A DNA stretch of 64,000 nucleotides from Candidatus Proelusimicrobium excrementi (GCA_934643455.1 CAKUBV010000001.1:1-64000); one strand, 5' to 3'; counted from the first letter of the stretch, positions 51,920 through 60,575 are shown. Made by a program: numbers and translations. Notes: generated by a model from the letters alone, not told the origin.

Positions 51920-51964
51920 CTCAACTAACCGCCCCGCTTTGGCTTAGGCCAAGGCGGGGTTTTT
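51920..51964 (+). terminator. Cassette terminator, copy 4
   Basis: ctcaactaaccgccccgctt ... aaggcggggttttt, almost the same as at 1341 although the gene before it is different. Confidence 0.85.
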
Positions 51965-52238
51965 AATAAAACTCTTGACGGTATGAAAGTTTTTTTATAG
52001 TCTTAATATAGAAGTATATACATATAAAGGACTGCTTACCCTTTATGTGCAGTCGAAATGGTTAGTTTAGAGAATAAACAATGCGCTTATACAAAATAAG
52101 CAAGAGGAAGTTTTACCTTTTTTGCTTGTTTGGCGTTGCTTTCAAAAATTCTTTTCGGGTTCAGCTCTTTTAGCGGGCGGTTCTTGTTTGCCGCGAAATC
52201 CCGGAGGGGAACTTCTTTCCTAACAATTCCGAATAAAA

Positions 52239-52349
52239 CTTATCTTTGCATGGCAGGCGTATGCCCTTTTGTTTTAAGGGTATGTTTGCCGCTTAGATAA
52301 GTGCGGTTTTAAAGCCGCGGATATTCCCGCCGTATATTTTTATCGGCGC
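52239..52349 (+). promoter_or_regulatory. Structured leader upstream of 52380 gene
   Basis: First hairpin 52239-52301: outer stem cttatct/agataag enclosing a long stem with gtatgccctt against aagggtatg. Second, gcggtttt/aaagccgc at 52303-52318. Third, cgccg/cggcg at about 52329-52349. They end about 30 nt before the ATG. The rest of 51965-52238 has no supported gene; a small hairpin gactgc/gcagtc lies near 52031-52055. Role unknown; a cis-regulatory RNA is one possibility. Confidence 0.4.
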
Positions 52350-52379
52350 GGAAAAAAATAGTTGCTTGAGAGGTTATTT

Positions 52380-53126
52380 ATGATAATGTCATATAATTGG
52401 GGCAAAAAAGCTTTATGCTTTTTTGTCTTTGCGGTATTGTGTGCGTTAAGCGCATATGCGGAAAGCTGCAGCAAAGCGGGAAATTTGCGTTATTCCCCAT
52501 CCGGCTGCAGTTATACTACGGAGATATGCTGCCGCGGGGCTTGGACATCCGGGACAACTTGCAACGAATGCGTTAAAGAAACTTGTAACAGTAATTATTA
52601 TTGGTCAAGTGCAAAATGTGCGTGCGTTGCCTGCGGCATTCCGCCTAATAACGGCACGCCGTTTCAATATAACAGTACTACGAGCCCCACCGCCGAGCAG
52701 TATAAAGCAAATGCGCAGATGTGCCAGTTTAAAGTGCTTTGCCTTGACGAAAGCGGCTGGCGCACGGATCCGGGGACGGGTTTAGATCATTGCGTGTGCA
52801 AGAGCGGCTATACTTGGGATCGGTCTTCACAAACTTGTAAGAAGAACGCAACTACTTATACCGTAAGTTCCAGTACCATAGTTGTACAAGAAGGTTCTTA
52901 CAGCTCAAGAGCTCTTGCTTATAATGTTTGCGAAGGGTCAACAGGGCCTAAAAATCAAGAGATTACCGGCAGACAAGGTGCGGGGACGTATGGAACTCTT
53001 TCCGCTGCGGATTGCCCGAGTCCAGCCAAGTATTATAATTATTCCGCATGCACTTCATATCAAAAAGGTAATAATACTTACGGATATAAATATACTTATA
53101 CAAAGTATGAATGTGTAGCACAGTAA
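52380..53126 (+). CDS. Cys-rich secreted protein, cassette-like N-terminus, different flanks
   Basis: 248 aa from ATG 52380 (gagagg six nt upstream; an in-frame TTG six codons earlier is less likely). Signal peptide ending AYA, then ESCSKAG...GCSYTTEICC, the same module as cassette copies 1-3. The remainder is its own: CNECVKETC, CACVACG, CVCKSGYTWDRSSQTC, then a Thr/Ser/Tyr-rich end with few Cys. Neither the cassette leader nor the ctcaactaacc terminator is present; instead it has a folded leader and a different terminator. So the coding module exists outside the cassette frame. Function unknown. Confidence 0.75.
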   Translation: MIMSYNWGKKALCFFVFAVLCALSAYAESCSKAGNLRYSPSGCSYTTEICCRGAWTSGTTCNECVKETCNSNYYWSSAKCACVACGIPPNNGTPFQYNSTTSPTAEQYKANAQMCQFKVLCLDESGWRTDPGTGLDHCVCKSGYTWDRSSQTCKKNATTYTVSSSTIVVQEGSYSSRALAYNVCEGSTGPKNQEITGRQGAGTYGTLSAADCPSPAKYYNYSACTSYQKGNNTYGYKYTYTKYECVAQ

Positions 53127-53140
53127 TTTGCTTTAAGCTT

Positions 53141-53169
53141 CCCGCCGGGCTTTAACCCGGCGGGATTTT
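53141..53169 (+). terminator. Terminator after 52380 gene
   Basis: Stem cccgccggg/cccggcggg with loop ctttaa, then atttt. Confidence 0.8.
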
Positions 53170-53196
53170 GTCTTAATAATCTTGTAAAATTAATAT

Positions 53197-53682
53197 ATGG
53201 AAAAACTCGGCGGATCTACACTGTTTTATTGCAACAAGAGCAGATATATCTTTGGCCTTGCGCTTTGTTTGGCCTGCTCGGCCTTTGCCGTTTACGTAAT
53301 AATAGAAATGACGGAATTTAAATGGCTTGCTTTGGCCGCCTTATTGTTTTTCCTCTATAAAAGCGGCGTTAACGTATATGAACTGTTTTTCAACAAAAAA
53401 CCGCTTGTGGAACTTAAAGAAAAGGAAATCCTTATAGACGGCTGCCCGCCGCTTTCGTTTAAAGCAATAGAAGCCGTCGGCCAAAAGCGCGTCAATATCG
53501 GGGCTTCAAATCAACTGTATGTCTGCCTGAAAACAGACGAGAGTAAATTCAATCTCACCGATTTGCAAAAGGAAAATATTTCCCTCGGCCTTACGGCTTT
53601 TTGCTTCCGTCCGGCGGCATTATCGCGTAAGGATGCCGACTTCCTTATAAAATCAATTCTTTCAAAAACAAAATCAAACTGA
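53197..53682 (+). CDS. Small two-TM protein, PH-like soluble part
   Basis: 161 aa. Two hydrophobic segments at about 18-36 and 42-60, then a soluble domain (70-160) of short strands (VELKEKEILIDGCPPLSFKAIEAV) that resembles bacterial PH/YdbT-like domains; this is a weak impression, not an assignment. TAAAAT lies 6 nt before the ATG with no SD, the leaderless pattern. Starts 28 bp after the terminator of the preceding gene, so it has its own promoter. Confidence 0.65.
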   Translation: MEKLGGSTLFYCNKSRYIFGLALCLACSAFAVYVIIEMTEFKWLALAALLFFLYKSGVNVYELFFNKKPLVELKEKEILIDGCPPLSFKAIEAVGQKRVNIGASNQLYVCLKTDESKFNLTDLQKENISLGLTAFCFRPAALSRKDADFLIKSILSKTKSN

Positions 53683-53843
53683 AATCGCTTTATTTGTTTT
53701 TCCCTTTAAAAAGTATAGTTTTCTATTGGGCGGATATAGGCCCAAAGTCCTAAAGTATCATAGGAACAAAGACTCTTTTAATAAATTACTGCAGTTGTTT
53801 AAAATATAAATAGAAATCTCATATATGGTCAAAAGGAGCTTGT

Positions 53844-55136
53844 ATGCTGTTAAAAAAAGCAGTATCTGTAACGCTTTGTTTGGTGTTGCTTTTCTCTTCG
53901 CTTCCGCTTAGCGCGCAATCAGCTTGGGGCACAAAACCCAATTGGAATGCTTGGAACGGAGGAAACTTAGGTTGGTGGACTGACGCCGAATCTTGGAAGA
54001 AAAAAATGGATTTGGAAAGGGCCCGCGTAGAGGCCAGGCATAAAGAGTTGGACAGAACAAAAAGAGTATTGTTTTATACCCGTGATAGAAATGGAATTGA
54101 AAACCTCCCCATGAATTACTATGACGGCCTGAGCGAAGCCGACGCAATGTATCTGTGGCAAAAACATAATCCTAAAAAGATAGCTCTTGGAAACCCTCAA
54201 TTTTATAAAGACGTTTATATTACCCCGGAATGGAAGAAGTATACTGACGCCAGATCATCCGGTCAAGATAAAAATGGAAATCAAGTGCGTGAGCCCGGTT
54301 ATAGAAGAAGCGAATATTACAGAAAGTATCGCACTCCTTACTCTGCTCAGGAAGCCATGAAAGCCGAAAGCAGGGCTATATCTGTTTTACTGAAGGAAAA
54401 TCCGCGCTATCACAGCGAGCTTCGCAAAGCCAAAACAAAAGAATATGCCAAAGCTACTGCCGAGGGTGTTTTAATCGGTTTATTATTTGTGGCTTCCGCA
54501 TATACTTGCGGGGCCTCCGGCTGTTTGACTCCGGCGGTTGCTTCTTGGTTCGGAGTGTCGGCGGCGGGCGGAACTTTAGCTGCGGCAACTACCGTAAGCG
54601 TAACAAAAATGATAACGGTCGTAGCCCTGCTTGAAATCGCCTCCGAATTGGTATTTGACTTGTTTATCAATTTGTATGACGACCTTACTTCTCGTCTTAT
54701 AAGGTATGCGTATTTGTCAAATAATGAATTTGCCCAATCTCTTGTTGAAACAGCAAAAAAAGGCAAAGGCTTGGCAAACGGCATGGCTTTGGATACAAGT
54801 AAAAAAGTAACACTTGGTACAGATTGGAATTCCGAAGACGAAAGAATACAAACCATTATTCGCCTGCATGCCCTTGTTGTAATAAAAAACGAACTTAAAT
54901 ACGGCAGAGATAAAGAAAAATATGATAGGGCCCTTTTAGATATAATCACCGTTTTAGGAGGACCAAACAGTGATAAATTTGACGGCAGACTTATGTGGCG
55001 CGACAATCCCGAGTTTAACAAAGCGCTAAAAGCCATACAGGATTTGCCGGAATCTAAACCTGCCGGCTACGGCAGCAGAAACATCAGGCATCACCCGCGT
55101 AAAGGCTTTGACGGCAATATTTGGCCTCATAAATAA
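53844..55136 (+). CDS. Secreted orphan protein with hydrophobic centre
   Basis: 430 aa, not recognised. Signal peptide 1-25 (ending LSAQ), then a Trp/Asn-rich start (WGTKPNWNAWNGGNLGWW) and a charged helical region to about 205. Next comes a hydrophobic stretch from about 208 to 280 (GVLIGLLFVASAYTCGAS, TKMITVVALLEIASELV) that could insert in a membrane, then a charged region and a basic end (HHPRKGFDGNIWPHK). The hydrophobic centre inside an exported protein recalls secreted pore-formers or effectors, but no motif supports that. aaggag SD, own terminator. Confidence 0.7.
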   Translation: MLLKKAVSVTLCLVLLFSSLPLSAQSAWGTKPNWNAWNGGNLGWWTDAESWKKKMDLERARVEARHKELDRTKRVLFYTRDRNGIENLPMNYYDGLSEADAMYLWQKHNPKKIALGNPQFYKDVYITPEWKKYTDARSSGQDKNGNQVREPGYRRSEYYRKYRTPYSAQEAMKAESRAISVLLKENPRYHSELRKAKTKEYAKATAEGVLIGLLFVASAYTCGASGCLTPAVASWFGVSAAGGTLAAATTVSVTKMITVVALLEIASELVFDLFINLYDDLTSRLIRYAYLSNNEFAQSLVETAKKGKGLANGMALDTSKKVTLGTDWNSEDERIQTIIRLHALVVIKNELKYGRDKEKYDRALLDIITVLGGPNSDKFDGRLMWRDNPEFNKALKAIQDLPESKPAGYGSRNIRHHPRKGFDGNIWPHK

Positions 55137-55160
55137 AGGTTTTACCGATATAATATAGAT

Positions 55161-55196
55161 AACTCCCCGGGCGTTAATCCCGGGGAGTTGTTTTTG
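55161..55196. terminator. Bidirectional terminator
   Basis: Stem aactccccggg/cccggggagtt, gtttttg on the plus side; between convergent genes ending at 55136 and 55218. Confidence 0.8.
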
Positions 55197-55217
55197 TCAG
55201 CTTTTACTTAAAAGAAG

Positions 55218-58049
55218 TTAAAGGCTTTCTATTTCTTTTTTAAGATATTTGCCCGTATAGGACTGAGGGCAGGCTATAATATCCCGCACCGAACCCTGCG
55301 CCACTATTTGGCCGCCTTTGTCGCCGCCTTCGGGGCCAAGGTCGATAATGTAATCGGCCGTTTTTATTATGTCAAGATTATGCTCGATTACTATCATGGT
55401 ATTGCCTTGCTCGCTTAAGCGGTGCATAACTTTCAGCAGTTTGTCTATATCCGCAAAATGCAGGCCTGTAGTAGGTTCGTCAAGAATATAAAGCGTATTG
55501 CCCGTGTCGCGGCGGGAAAGTTCGTCTGCAAGCTTAACCCTTTGCGCTTCCCCGCCGGAAAGCGTCGTGGAACTTTGCCCCAGTTTTATATAACCAAGGC
55601 CGACGTCCTGCAAAGTCTTAAGAATATTTTTGATTTTTGGCATGGAATCAAAAAAGTCCACGGCTTCGTCGACGCTCATATCCAGCACTTCGGCAATGTT
55701 TTTGCCTTTGAATTTTACCTGCAAAGTATCTTCATTGAAGCGTTTGCCTCCGCAGGCTTCGCATTTAACGTAAATATCGGGCAGGAACTGCATTTGTATT
55801 TTTAAAATTCCGTCGCCTTGGCATTCTTCACAGCGTCCGCCTTTGACGTTGAAGGAAAATCTCCCCGGTTTATAACCGCGCCTTTTAGCTTCCGGCATTT
55901 GGGCGAAAAGTTCCCTTATGTGCGTATACGCGCCGGTGTAAGTGGCCGGGTTGGAACGCGGAGTTTTGCCTATCGGGCTTTGGTCCACTATGATTACTTT
56001 GTTTATGTGTTCCAAACCTTTTATGCCGTCGTGCAGGCCGGGGTCTTCTTTTGCTCCGTAGAATTTTTTTGCCAAAGCGCGGTATAAAATATTATGAATT
56101 AGAGTCGATTTTCCCGAACCCGAAACGCCCGTTATCGCCACAAAAAGGCCCAAAGGTATTTTAACGTCTATATTCTTAAGGTTAAACTGCTTTGCGCCTT
56201 TTATTTCTATCCATTTTTTGCCGGGTTTCTGCGGATTTAAATTCGGCAGGATTTTTTTTGTGCCGTTTAGATACTGGGCGGTAATCGAATCGGAATTTTT
56301 AAGAAATTCCGCCCTTGCGCCCTGGGCCGTAACCGTGCCGCCGTGTTCGCCCGCGCCGGGGCCTATTTCTATAAGGTGATCGGCCGCCAAAATGGTGTCT
56401 TTGTCGTGTTCGACTATTATCAGCGTATTATCCAAATCGCGCAGTTTTTTCAGCGTTTCGATAAGCCTGTCGTTATCGCGGCTGTGCAGACCGATTGTCG
56501 GTTCGTCAAGCACGTAAAGTACGCCGGTAAGCCCGCTGCCTATTTGCGTAGCCAAGTGTATGCGCTGGGCTTCCCCGCCGGAAAGCGTCTGGGACTTTCT
56601 TTCAAGCGTAAGATAATTAAGCCCTACGCTGTTTAAAAATCCCAGGCGGGCTTTGATTTCTTTAAGCACTTGCTTGGAAATAATTTCTTCTTTCGGGGTA
56701 AGCTTTAAATTATTTACAAAATCCAAGGCCGCGCTTATTTGCATGGCCGCTATCTGCGCTATGTTTTTACCGTTGATATAGACGGAAAGGGCTTCCGGCT
56801 TAAGCCTGGCTCCGCGGCATACGGGGCAGGTTACTTCCCTCATAAAGCGGTTGTAGACTTCTTCTTTTACAAATTCGCTTTCGCTTTCCTGATGGCGGCG
56901 TTTTAAATTTCCGATTACGCCTTCAAACGGAACTTCTTTTGAGCTGAACGCGCTTTGGTAAAATACGTCTTCGCCTCCGTAAAGCAGGATTTCCTGCTGA
57001 GCGCGGGAAAGGTCTTTCCAAGGCTTATTCATGGGTATATTGTGCGCTTTGCAGACGTATTGCAAAATCTCATAATAGTACCCCGCCCAGGAATTTTTCC
57101 AGCGGTTCGTTCTGTTCGTTACCGGCGAATCCCAGGCGGCGATTGCGCCTTCGTTTATAGTCAGGGACGTATCGGGGACGACCAAATTTTCGTCAATTTC
57201 TATTTTGATACCCAAACCGTTGCACTCGGGGCAGGCGCCCTGCGGGGCGTTGAAGGAAAAGAGCCTCGGCTCTAAATCCCCAAAGCCGATTCCGCATGAG
57301 GGGCAGGCGTTGTTTTCGCTGTAAGTAAATTCCTCTTTGCCTTTTTTTACTTTTACCAGGCCTTTGGAATATTTTACGGCAAGTTCCAAAGCGTCCGTAA
57401 TGCGTTCTTTGTCGGATTCGTCTATGTAAATTTCGTCTATGAGCAAATCCAAATCGTGCTTTTTGTAACGTTCAAGCTTGGGCGGATTGGCCAAATCAAA
57501 AATTTCGCCGTTGTAAATGATTTTTACAAAGCCCTCTTTTTTAAGACGGTTGAAAAGTTCTTCGTAAGTGCCCTTTTTACCTTGTATTACCGGGGCCGAA
57601 ATTATTACGGTTTGTTGGTCGAATTTATTTAAAATGTCTTTGACTATAGCCGCTATTGACCATTGTTCAACCGGTTTGCCGCAGTTGGGGCAATGTCTGC
57701 GGCCTATGCGCGCGAAAAGCAAACGGAAATAATCGTAAATTTCCGTTACCGTAGCCACCGTGGAGCGCGGGTTGCGGGAGGGATTTCTCTGTTCTATCGA
57801 AATGGCGGGGGAAAGGCCGTCTATTAATTCCACGTCCGGCTTTTCCATAAGTTCCAAAAATTGTCTTGCGTAGGCGGACATACTTTCAACGTAACGCCGC
57901 TGTCCTTCCGCATAAATGGTGTCAAACGCCAAGGAACTCTTGCCCGAACCGGAAAGCCCGGTTACGACAATCATTTTGCCCCTTGGTATTTTAAGGCTTA
58001 TATTTTTAAGATTGTGCGTCTTTGCGCCTGTAATAGTGATATATTTCAT
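55218..58049 (-). CDS. uvrA: Excinuclease ABC subunit A
   Basis: Damage-recognition ATPase of nucleotide excision repair, binding UvrB. Two ABC modules: GLSGSGKSSLAFDTIYAEGQ and GVSGSGKSTLIHN (Walker A), LSGGEAQRIHLA and LSGGEAQRVKLA (signatures), DEPTIGLH and DEPTTGLH. Zinc sites CPNCG, CPSCG, CPVC and CEECQGDG...CEACGG. I choose ATG 58049 (MKYITITGAKTHNLKN), the family start; the open frame extends 23 codons upstream. Resulting 943 aa is normal. TATAAT lies 6 nt before this ATG and there is no SD. Confidence 0.97.
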   Translation of the reverse strand: MKYITITGAKTHNLKNISLKIPRGKMIVVTGLSGSGKSSLAFDTIYAEGQRRYVESMSAYARQFLELMEKPDVELIDGLSPAISIEQRNPSRNPRSTVATVTEIYDYFRLLFARIGRRHCPNCGKPVEQWSIAAIVKDILNKFDQQTVIISAPVIQGKKGTYEELFNRLKKEGFVKIIYNGEIFDLANPPKLERYKKHDLDLLIDEIYIDESDKERITDALELAVKYSKGLVKVKKGKEEFTYSENNACPSCGIGFGDLEPRLFSFNAPQGACPECNGLGIKIEIDENLVVPDTSLTINEGAIAAWDSPVTNRTNRWKNSWAGYYYEILQYVCKAHNIPMNKPWKDLSRAQQEILLYGGEDVFYQSAFSSKEVPFEGVIGNLKRRHQESESEFVKEEVYNRFMREVTCPVCRGARLKPEALSVYINGKNIAQIAAMQISAALDFVNNLKLTPKEEIISKQVLKEIKARLGFLNSVGLNYLTLERKSQTLSGGEAQRIHLATQIGSGLTGVLYVLDEPTIGLHSRDNDRLIETLKKLRDLDNTLIIVEHDKDTILAADHLIEIGPGAGEHGGTVTAQGARAEFLKNSDSITAQYLNGTKKILPNLNPQKPGKKWIEIKGAKQFNLKNIDVKIPLGLFVAITGVSGSGKSTLIHNILYRALAKKFYGAKEDPGLHDGIKGLEHINKVIIVDQSPIGKTPRSNPATYTGAYTHIRELFAQMPEAKRRGYKPGRFSFNVKGGRCEECQGDGILKIQMQFLPDIYVKCEACGGKRFNEDTLQVKFKGKNIAEVLDMSVDEAVDFFDSMPKIKNILKTLQDVGLGYIKLGQSSTTLSGGEAQRVKLADELSRRDTGNTLYILDEPTTGLHFADIDKLLKVMHRLSEQGNTMIVIEHNLDIIKTADYIIDLGPEGGDKGGQIVAQGSVRDIIACPQSYTGKYLKKEIESL

Positions 58050-58138
58050 ATTAAAATTATATAATTTATAAAAAGAGGGCGTTTTCTCAGAAGCGTTGGA
58101 ATTAAAATATTTCCGCACTTTCGGGGATTTTACGTGTT

Positions 58139-59209
58139 ATGAACATATTCAGCAAGAAGAACCTTATAGTGATAATAAGCTGCCTGCTTTCGGTTTCGAT
58201 AGTAGGGTGGCTTATTTACGACGCAAAAGATAATTTCGTCCGAATATGGAACGAAGTCAACACCTGGTATTTGTTTTTGGCCTGCGTTTCTTCCGCCGCT
58301 ATTTACGTTTGCATGGGGATGTCCCTTTGGGAAACACTTAAACTCCTTGGGGAAAAAATCAACCTCGGCGCGGCGATAAGCATAGCTTTCGTTTCCACCA
58401 CGGTAAACTATTTGGTTTCCACAATGGGCGTAAGCGGTTTTGCGCTTAGGGCGCACTTGCTTGGCAAGCGCAATGTACCGCTTGGGGTAAGCGTGATGTC
58501 CAGCATAGTCATAAGCGTACTGCTCTATTTTGTGCTGATAATAATAATTTTGCAAGGCTCTCTTTTGCTGCTCCTATCCCATAACGCCGACCCGGGGCAG
58601 ATGCTTAGGAATTTCATATTGGTCGTTTTGATAGCCGGCATAGGCGCGCTGGTTACGGCTTTTATGTTTAACAACGAATTCCGCTATAAAGGCATAAGAA
58701 AGATTTTTATGCTTATCAACAAAATCATTTATAATCTTTTCGGCGCGCTGATACCCAAAAACAATTATTCGGCTTTTGCCAAGCAGCTTGATAACGGCAT
58801 AAATACAATACACAACAATAAAGTTAAACTTACCCGCGCAATAGCTTATATCTGCGGGGATTGGATTTTTACGATTTTAATTTTATATTTGGCTTTTTTG
58901 GCGGTGGGGATTAAAATATCAATAGGGGTTCTGCTGGCCGGGTTTGCCGTCGGCATGGCTACGACGCTTATACCTATATTGCCAGGCGGTTTGGGCGCCA
59001 TGGAAATAGCGATGACGTCCGTCTTTTCCCAAATGGGGATAGATTGGGATTCCGCGCTTATGGCCAGCCTTATTTACCGCGCGGTTTATTATGTGATACC
59101 GGGCATAATAAGCGTATTTGTATATTGGGGGCTTAAGCTTTCCGAGCCTATGGCCATGACGAAGAACAGAGCCAAGGAGTATATGGATAATGAAGCAGAA
59201 AATAGATAA
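58139..59209 (+). CDS. Flippase-like integral membrane protein (LPG synthase TM family)
   Basis: 356 aa, eight or so TM segments, with the pattern of lysylphosphatidylglycerol synthase TM/UPF0104 proteins: TTVNYLVSTMGVSGFALRAHLLGKRN, then PILPGGLGAMEIAMTSVFSQMG and a final YWGLKLSEP. Such proteins move or synthesise lipids; without the soluble MprF transferase domain, a lipid-transport role is more likely. Divergent from uvrA by 89 bp and overlaps the carbonic anhydrase gene by 20 nt. Confidence 0.85.
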   Translation: MNIFSKKNLIVIISCLLSVSIVGWLIYDAKDNFVRIWNEVNTWYLFLACVSSAAIYVCMGMSLWETLKLLGEKINLGAAISIAFVSTTVNYLVSTMGVSGFALRAHLLGKRNVPLGVSVMSSIVISVLLYFVLIIIILQGSLLLLLSHNADPGQMLRNFILVVLIAGIGALVTAFMFNNEFRYKGIRKIFMLINKIIYNLFGALIPKNNYSAFAKQLDNGINTIHNNKVKLTRAIAYICGDWIFTILILYLAFLAVGIKISIGVLLAGFAVGMATTLIPILPGGLGAMEIAMTSVFSQMGIDWDSALMASLIYRAVYYVIPGIISVFVYWGLKLSEPMAMTKNRAKEYMDNEAENR

Positions 59210-59705
59210 ATCCGAGCCGCAGACCGCGCCGGGCGTTTACGTGCACGAAAGGGCCGTAATTATCGGCAAAGTGGTTTTGAAGGAAAATTCATCTATATGG
59301 CCCAACGCCGTTTTAAGGGCCGATATTGCGCCCATTATAATAGGCGAGGGCAGCAATGTGCAGGATAATGCCTGTATTCACGTGGATTTTGACAAACCGG
59401 CCGTTTTGGGCCGTAACGTAACCGTGGGCCACAATGCCGTAGTGCATGGGGCGAAAATCGGCGACAACTGCCTTATCGGCATGGGCGCGACCGTTATGGA
59501 AAGCGTCGTCGGCGATAATTGCCTTATAGCCGCAGGCAGCGTGTTGCCCGCCGGCAAAGTTATAGAAAGCGGCAGCATGGTGATGGGCGTACCGGCCAGG
59601 GCCGTCAGGAAACTTACGCCGGAAGAAATCGCAAAAATAAAAGAAAACGCCGAAGTCTACGCAAAACTTGCCGGCGTATATCAAAAAGACTGCAGGGAGA
59701 TTTAA
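59190..59705 (+). CDS. Gamma-carbonic anhydrase family protein
   Basis: 171-aa left-handed beta-helix with hexapeptide repeats (IGDNCLIGMGATVMES). The three metal His are present: H64 (CIHVDF), H81 and H86 (VGHNAVVHG). Family members (Cam, YrdA, CaiE-like) hydrate CO2 or act in related metal chemistry; carbonic anhydrase activity is not assured for this short type. ggag SD inside the preceding gene; 20-nt overlap indicates co-transcription. Confidence 0.92.
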   Translation: MKQKIDKSEPQTAPGVYVHERAVIIGKVVLKENSSIWPNAVLRADIAPIIIGEGSNVQDNACIHVDFDKPAVLGRNVTVGHNAVVHGAKIGDNCLIGMGATVMESVVGDNCLIAAGSVLPAGKVIESGSMVMGVPARAVRKLTPEEIAKIKENAEVYAKLAGVYQKDCREI

Positions 59706-60080
59706 TTGGCTAAGATTGTTATGATAGAGGATTCCAAAATCCTCGGCAACGCTTTAAAAGGCGCTTTGGAGATAAAAGGCCATGAAGTCGTTTGGGTAAA
59801 CGACGGAAGGCTTGCTTTGCCTGCCGTCAAAAAGAACAAGCCGGACGTAATTTTACTGGATTTAATGCTTCCGCACGTCAGCGGTTTTGAGATATGCAAA
59901 GCCGTTAAAAGCGACTCCGCCCTCTATAAAACGCCTGTAGTTATCATGTCCACCTTAACCGGGGCTCAAGACATGGAAAGAGCGCGGGAAGCCGGCGCGA
60001 CGCATTTTATAGCCAAACCTTACAATTTACAGCAGACATTGGCCGAAATCAACAAATTCATCCCGGCCAAAGGAGTATGA
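59706..60080 (+). CDS. Single-domain response regulator (CheY-like)
   Basis: 124 aa receiver domain only. Acidic pair at residues 8-9 (MIEDSKIL), phospho-acceptor Asp in VILLDLMLP, Thr/Ser in IMSTLTG and Lys in FIAKPYN. The start is TTG with gggag 6 nt upstream and lies directly after the carbonic anhydrase stop. There is no output domain and no histidine kinase nearby, so it is either a CheY-like regulator or a phosphate sink. Confidence 0.9.
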   Translation: MAKIVMIEDSKILGNALKGALEIKGHEVVWVNDGRLALPAVKKNKPDVILLDLMLPHVSGFEICKAVKSDSALYKTPVVIMSTLTGAQDMERAREAGATHFIAKPYNLQQTLAEINKFIPAKGV

Positions 60081-60086
60081 TTTTTT

Positions 60087-60443
60087 ATGAAATTCCGTAT
60101 AATAAGAAACCAAAAAGTTATAACCGACGCGGACTTAGCCGAAGCTTTAAATATGCAATGTAAAGTTTTTACTTCGATGTTCCGCCGTTCCAAGGATTTT
60201 TTCCCGCAGGAAAGCTACTTCCAGCTGACTTACGAAGAACAGCGTGATTTGGTAAAAAATTATTGCTTCACTCATTCCGAACGCCTAAGATACGCAAAAA
60301 GGCTGCCTTTTGCGCTTACCGCGCCGGCCGTTTTTATGATGCTGTGCATTTTAAGGAAGAACCCTATGGCAAAGGTCTTCAGAAACAAGATTTTTTCTTC
60401 CGCGGCTTTTAAATCAATAGATATTGACGCCTTGCTTAAATAA
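60087..60443 (+). CDS. ORF6N-like domain protein
   Basis: 118 aa that fits the ORF6N pattern (DADLAEALNMQCKVFTSMFRRSKDFFP, then YFQLTYEE, then a region like PFALTAPAVFMM). ORF6N domains are found in phage and plasmid anti-repressor-type DNA-binding proteins; chromosomal stand-alone copies have unknown roles. It follows the response regulator by 6 nt, and a ggag SD lies ahead of the ATG. A phage remnant is possible, but no other phage gene is near. Confidence 0.7.
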   Translation: MKFRIIRNQKVITDADLAEALNMQCKVFTSMFRRSKDFFPQESYFQLTYEEQRDLVKNYCFTHSERLRYAKRLPFALTAPAVFMMLCILRKNPMAKVFRNKIFSSAAFKSIDIDALLK

Positions 60444-60467
60444 GCGCAGCGAATTTATTTTTGACGA

Positions 60468-60500
60468 ATATTATCCCCGATTGCCGGGGATAATATTTTT
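60468..60500 (+). terminator. Terminator after ORF6N-like gene
   Basis: Perfect 12-bp stem atattatccccg/cggggataatat then tttttt. Confidence 0.85.
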
Positions 60501-60575
60501 TATAGGTCTTTGGGGTATGCCGGTATAGGCCTAAAGTTTCTTGTTAGAGCAGTATAAAATTTATAAAATTTAAAA

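Noticed and set aside
52021..52079. Small gene or sRNA in the region after the cassette 4 terminator
   Set aside because: Only one short hairpin and no ORF with a start signal are visible; evidence is too weak to annotate a gene.
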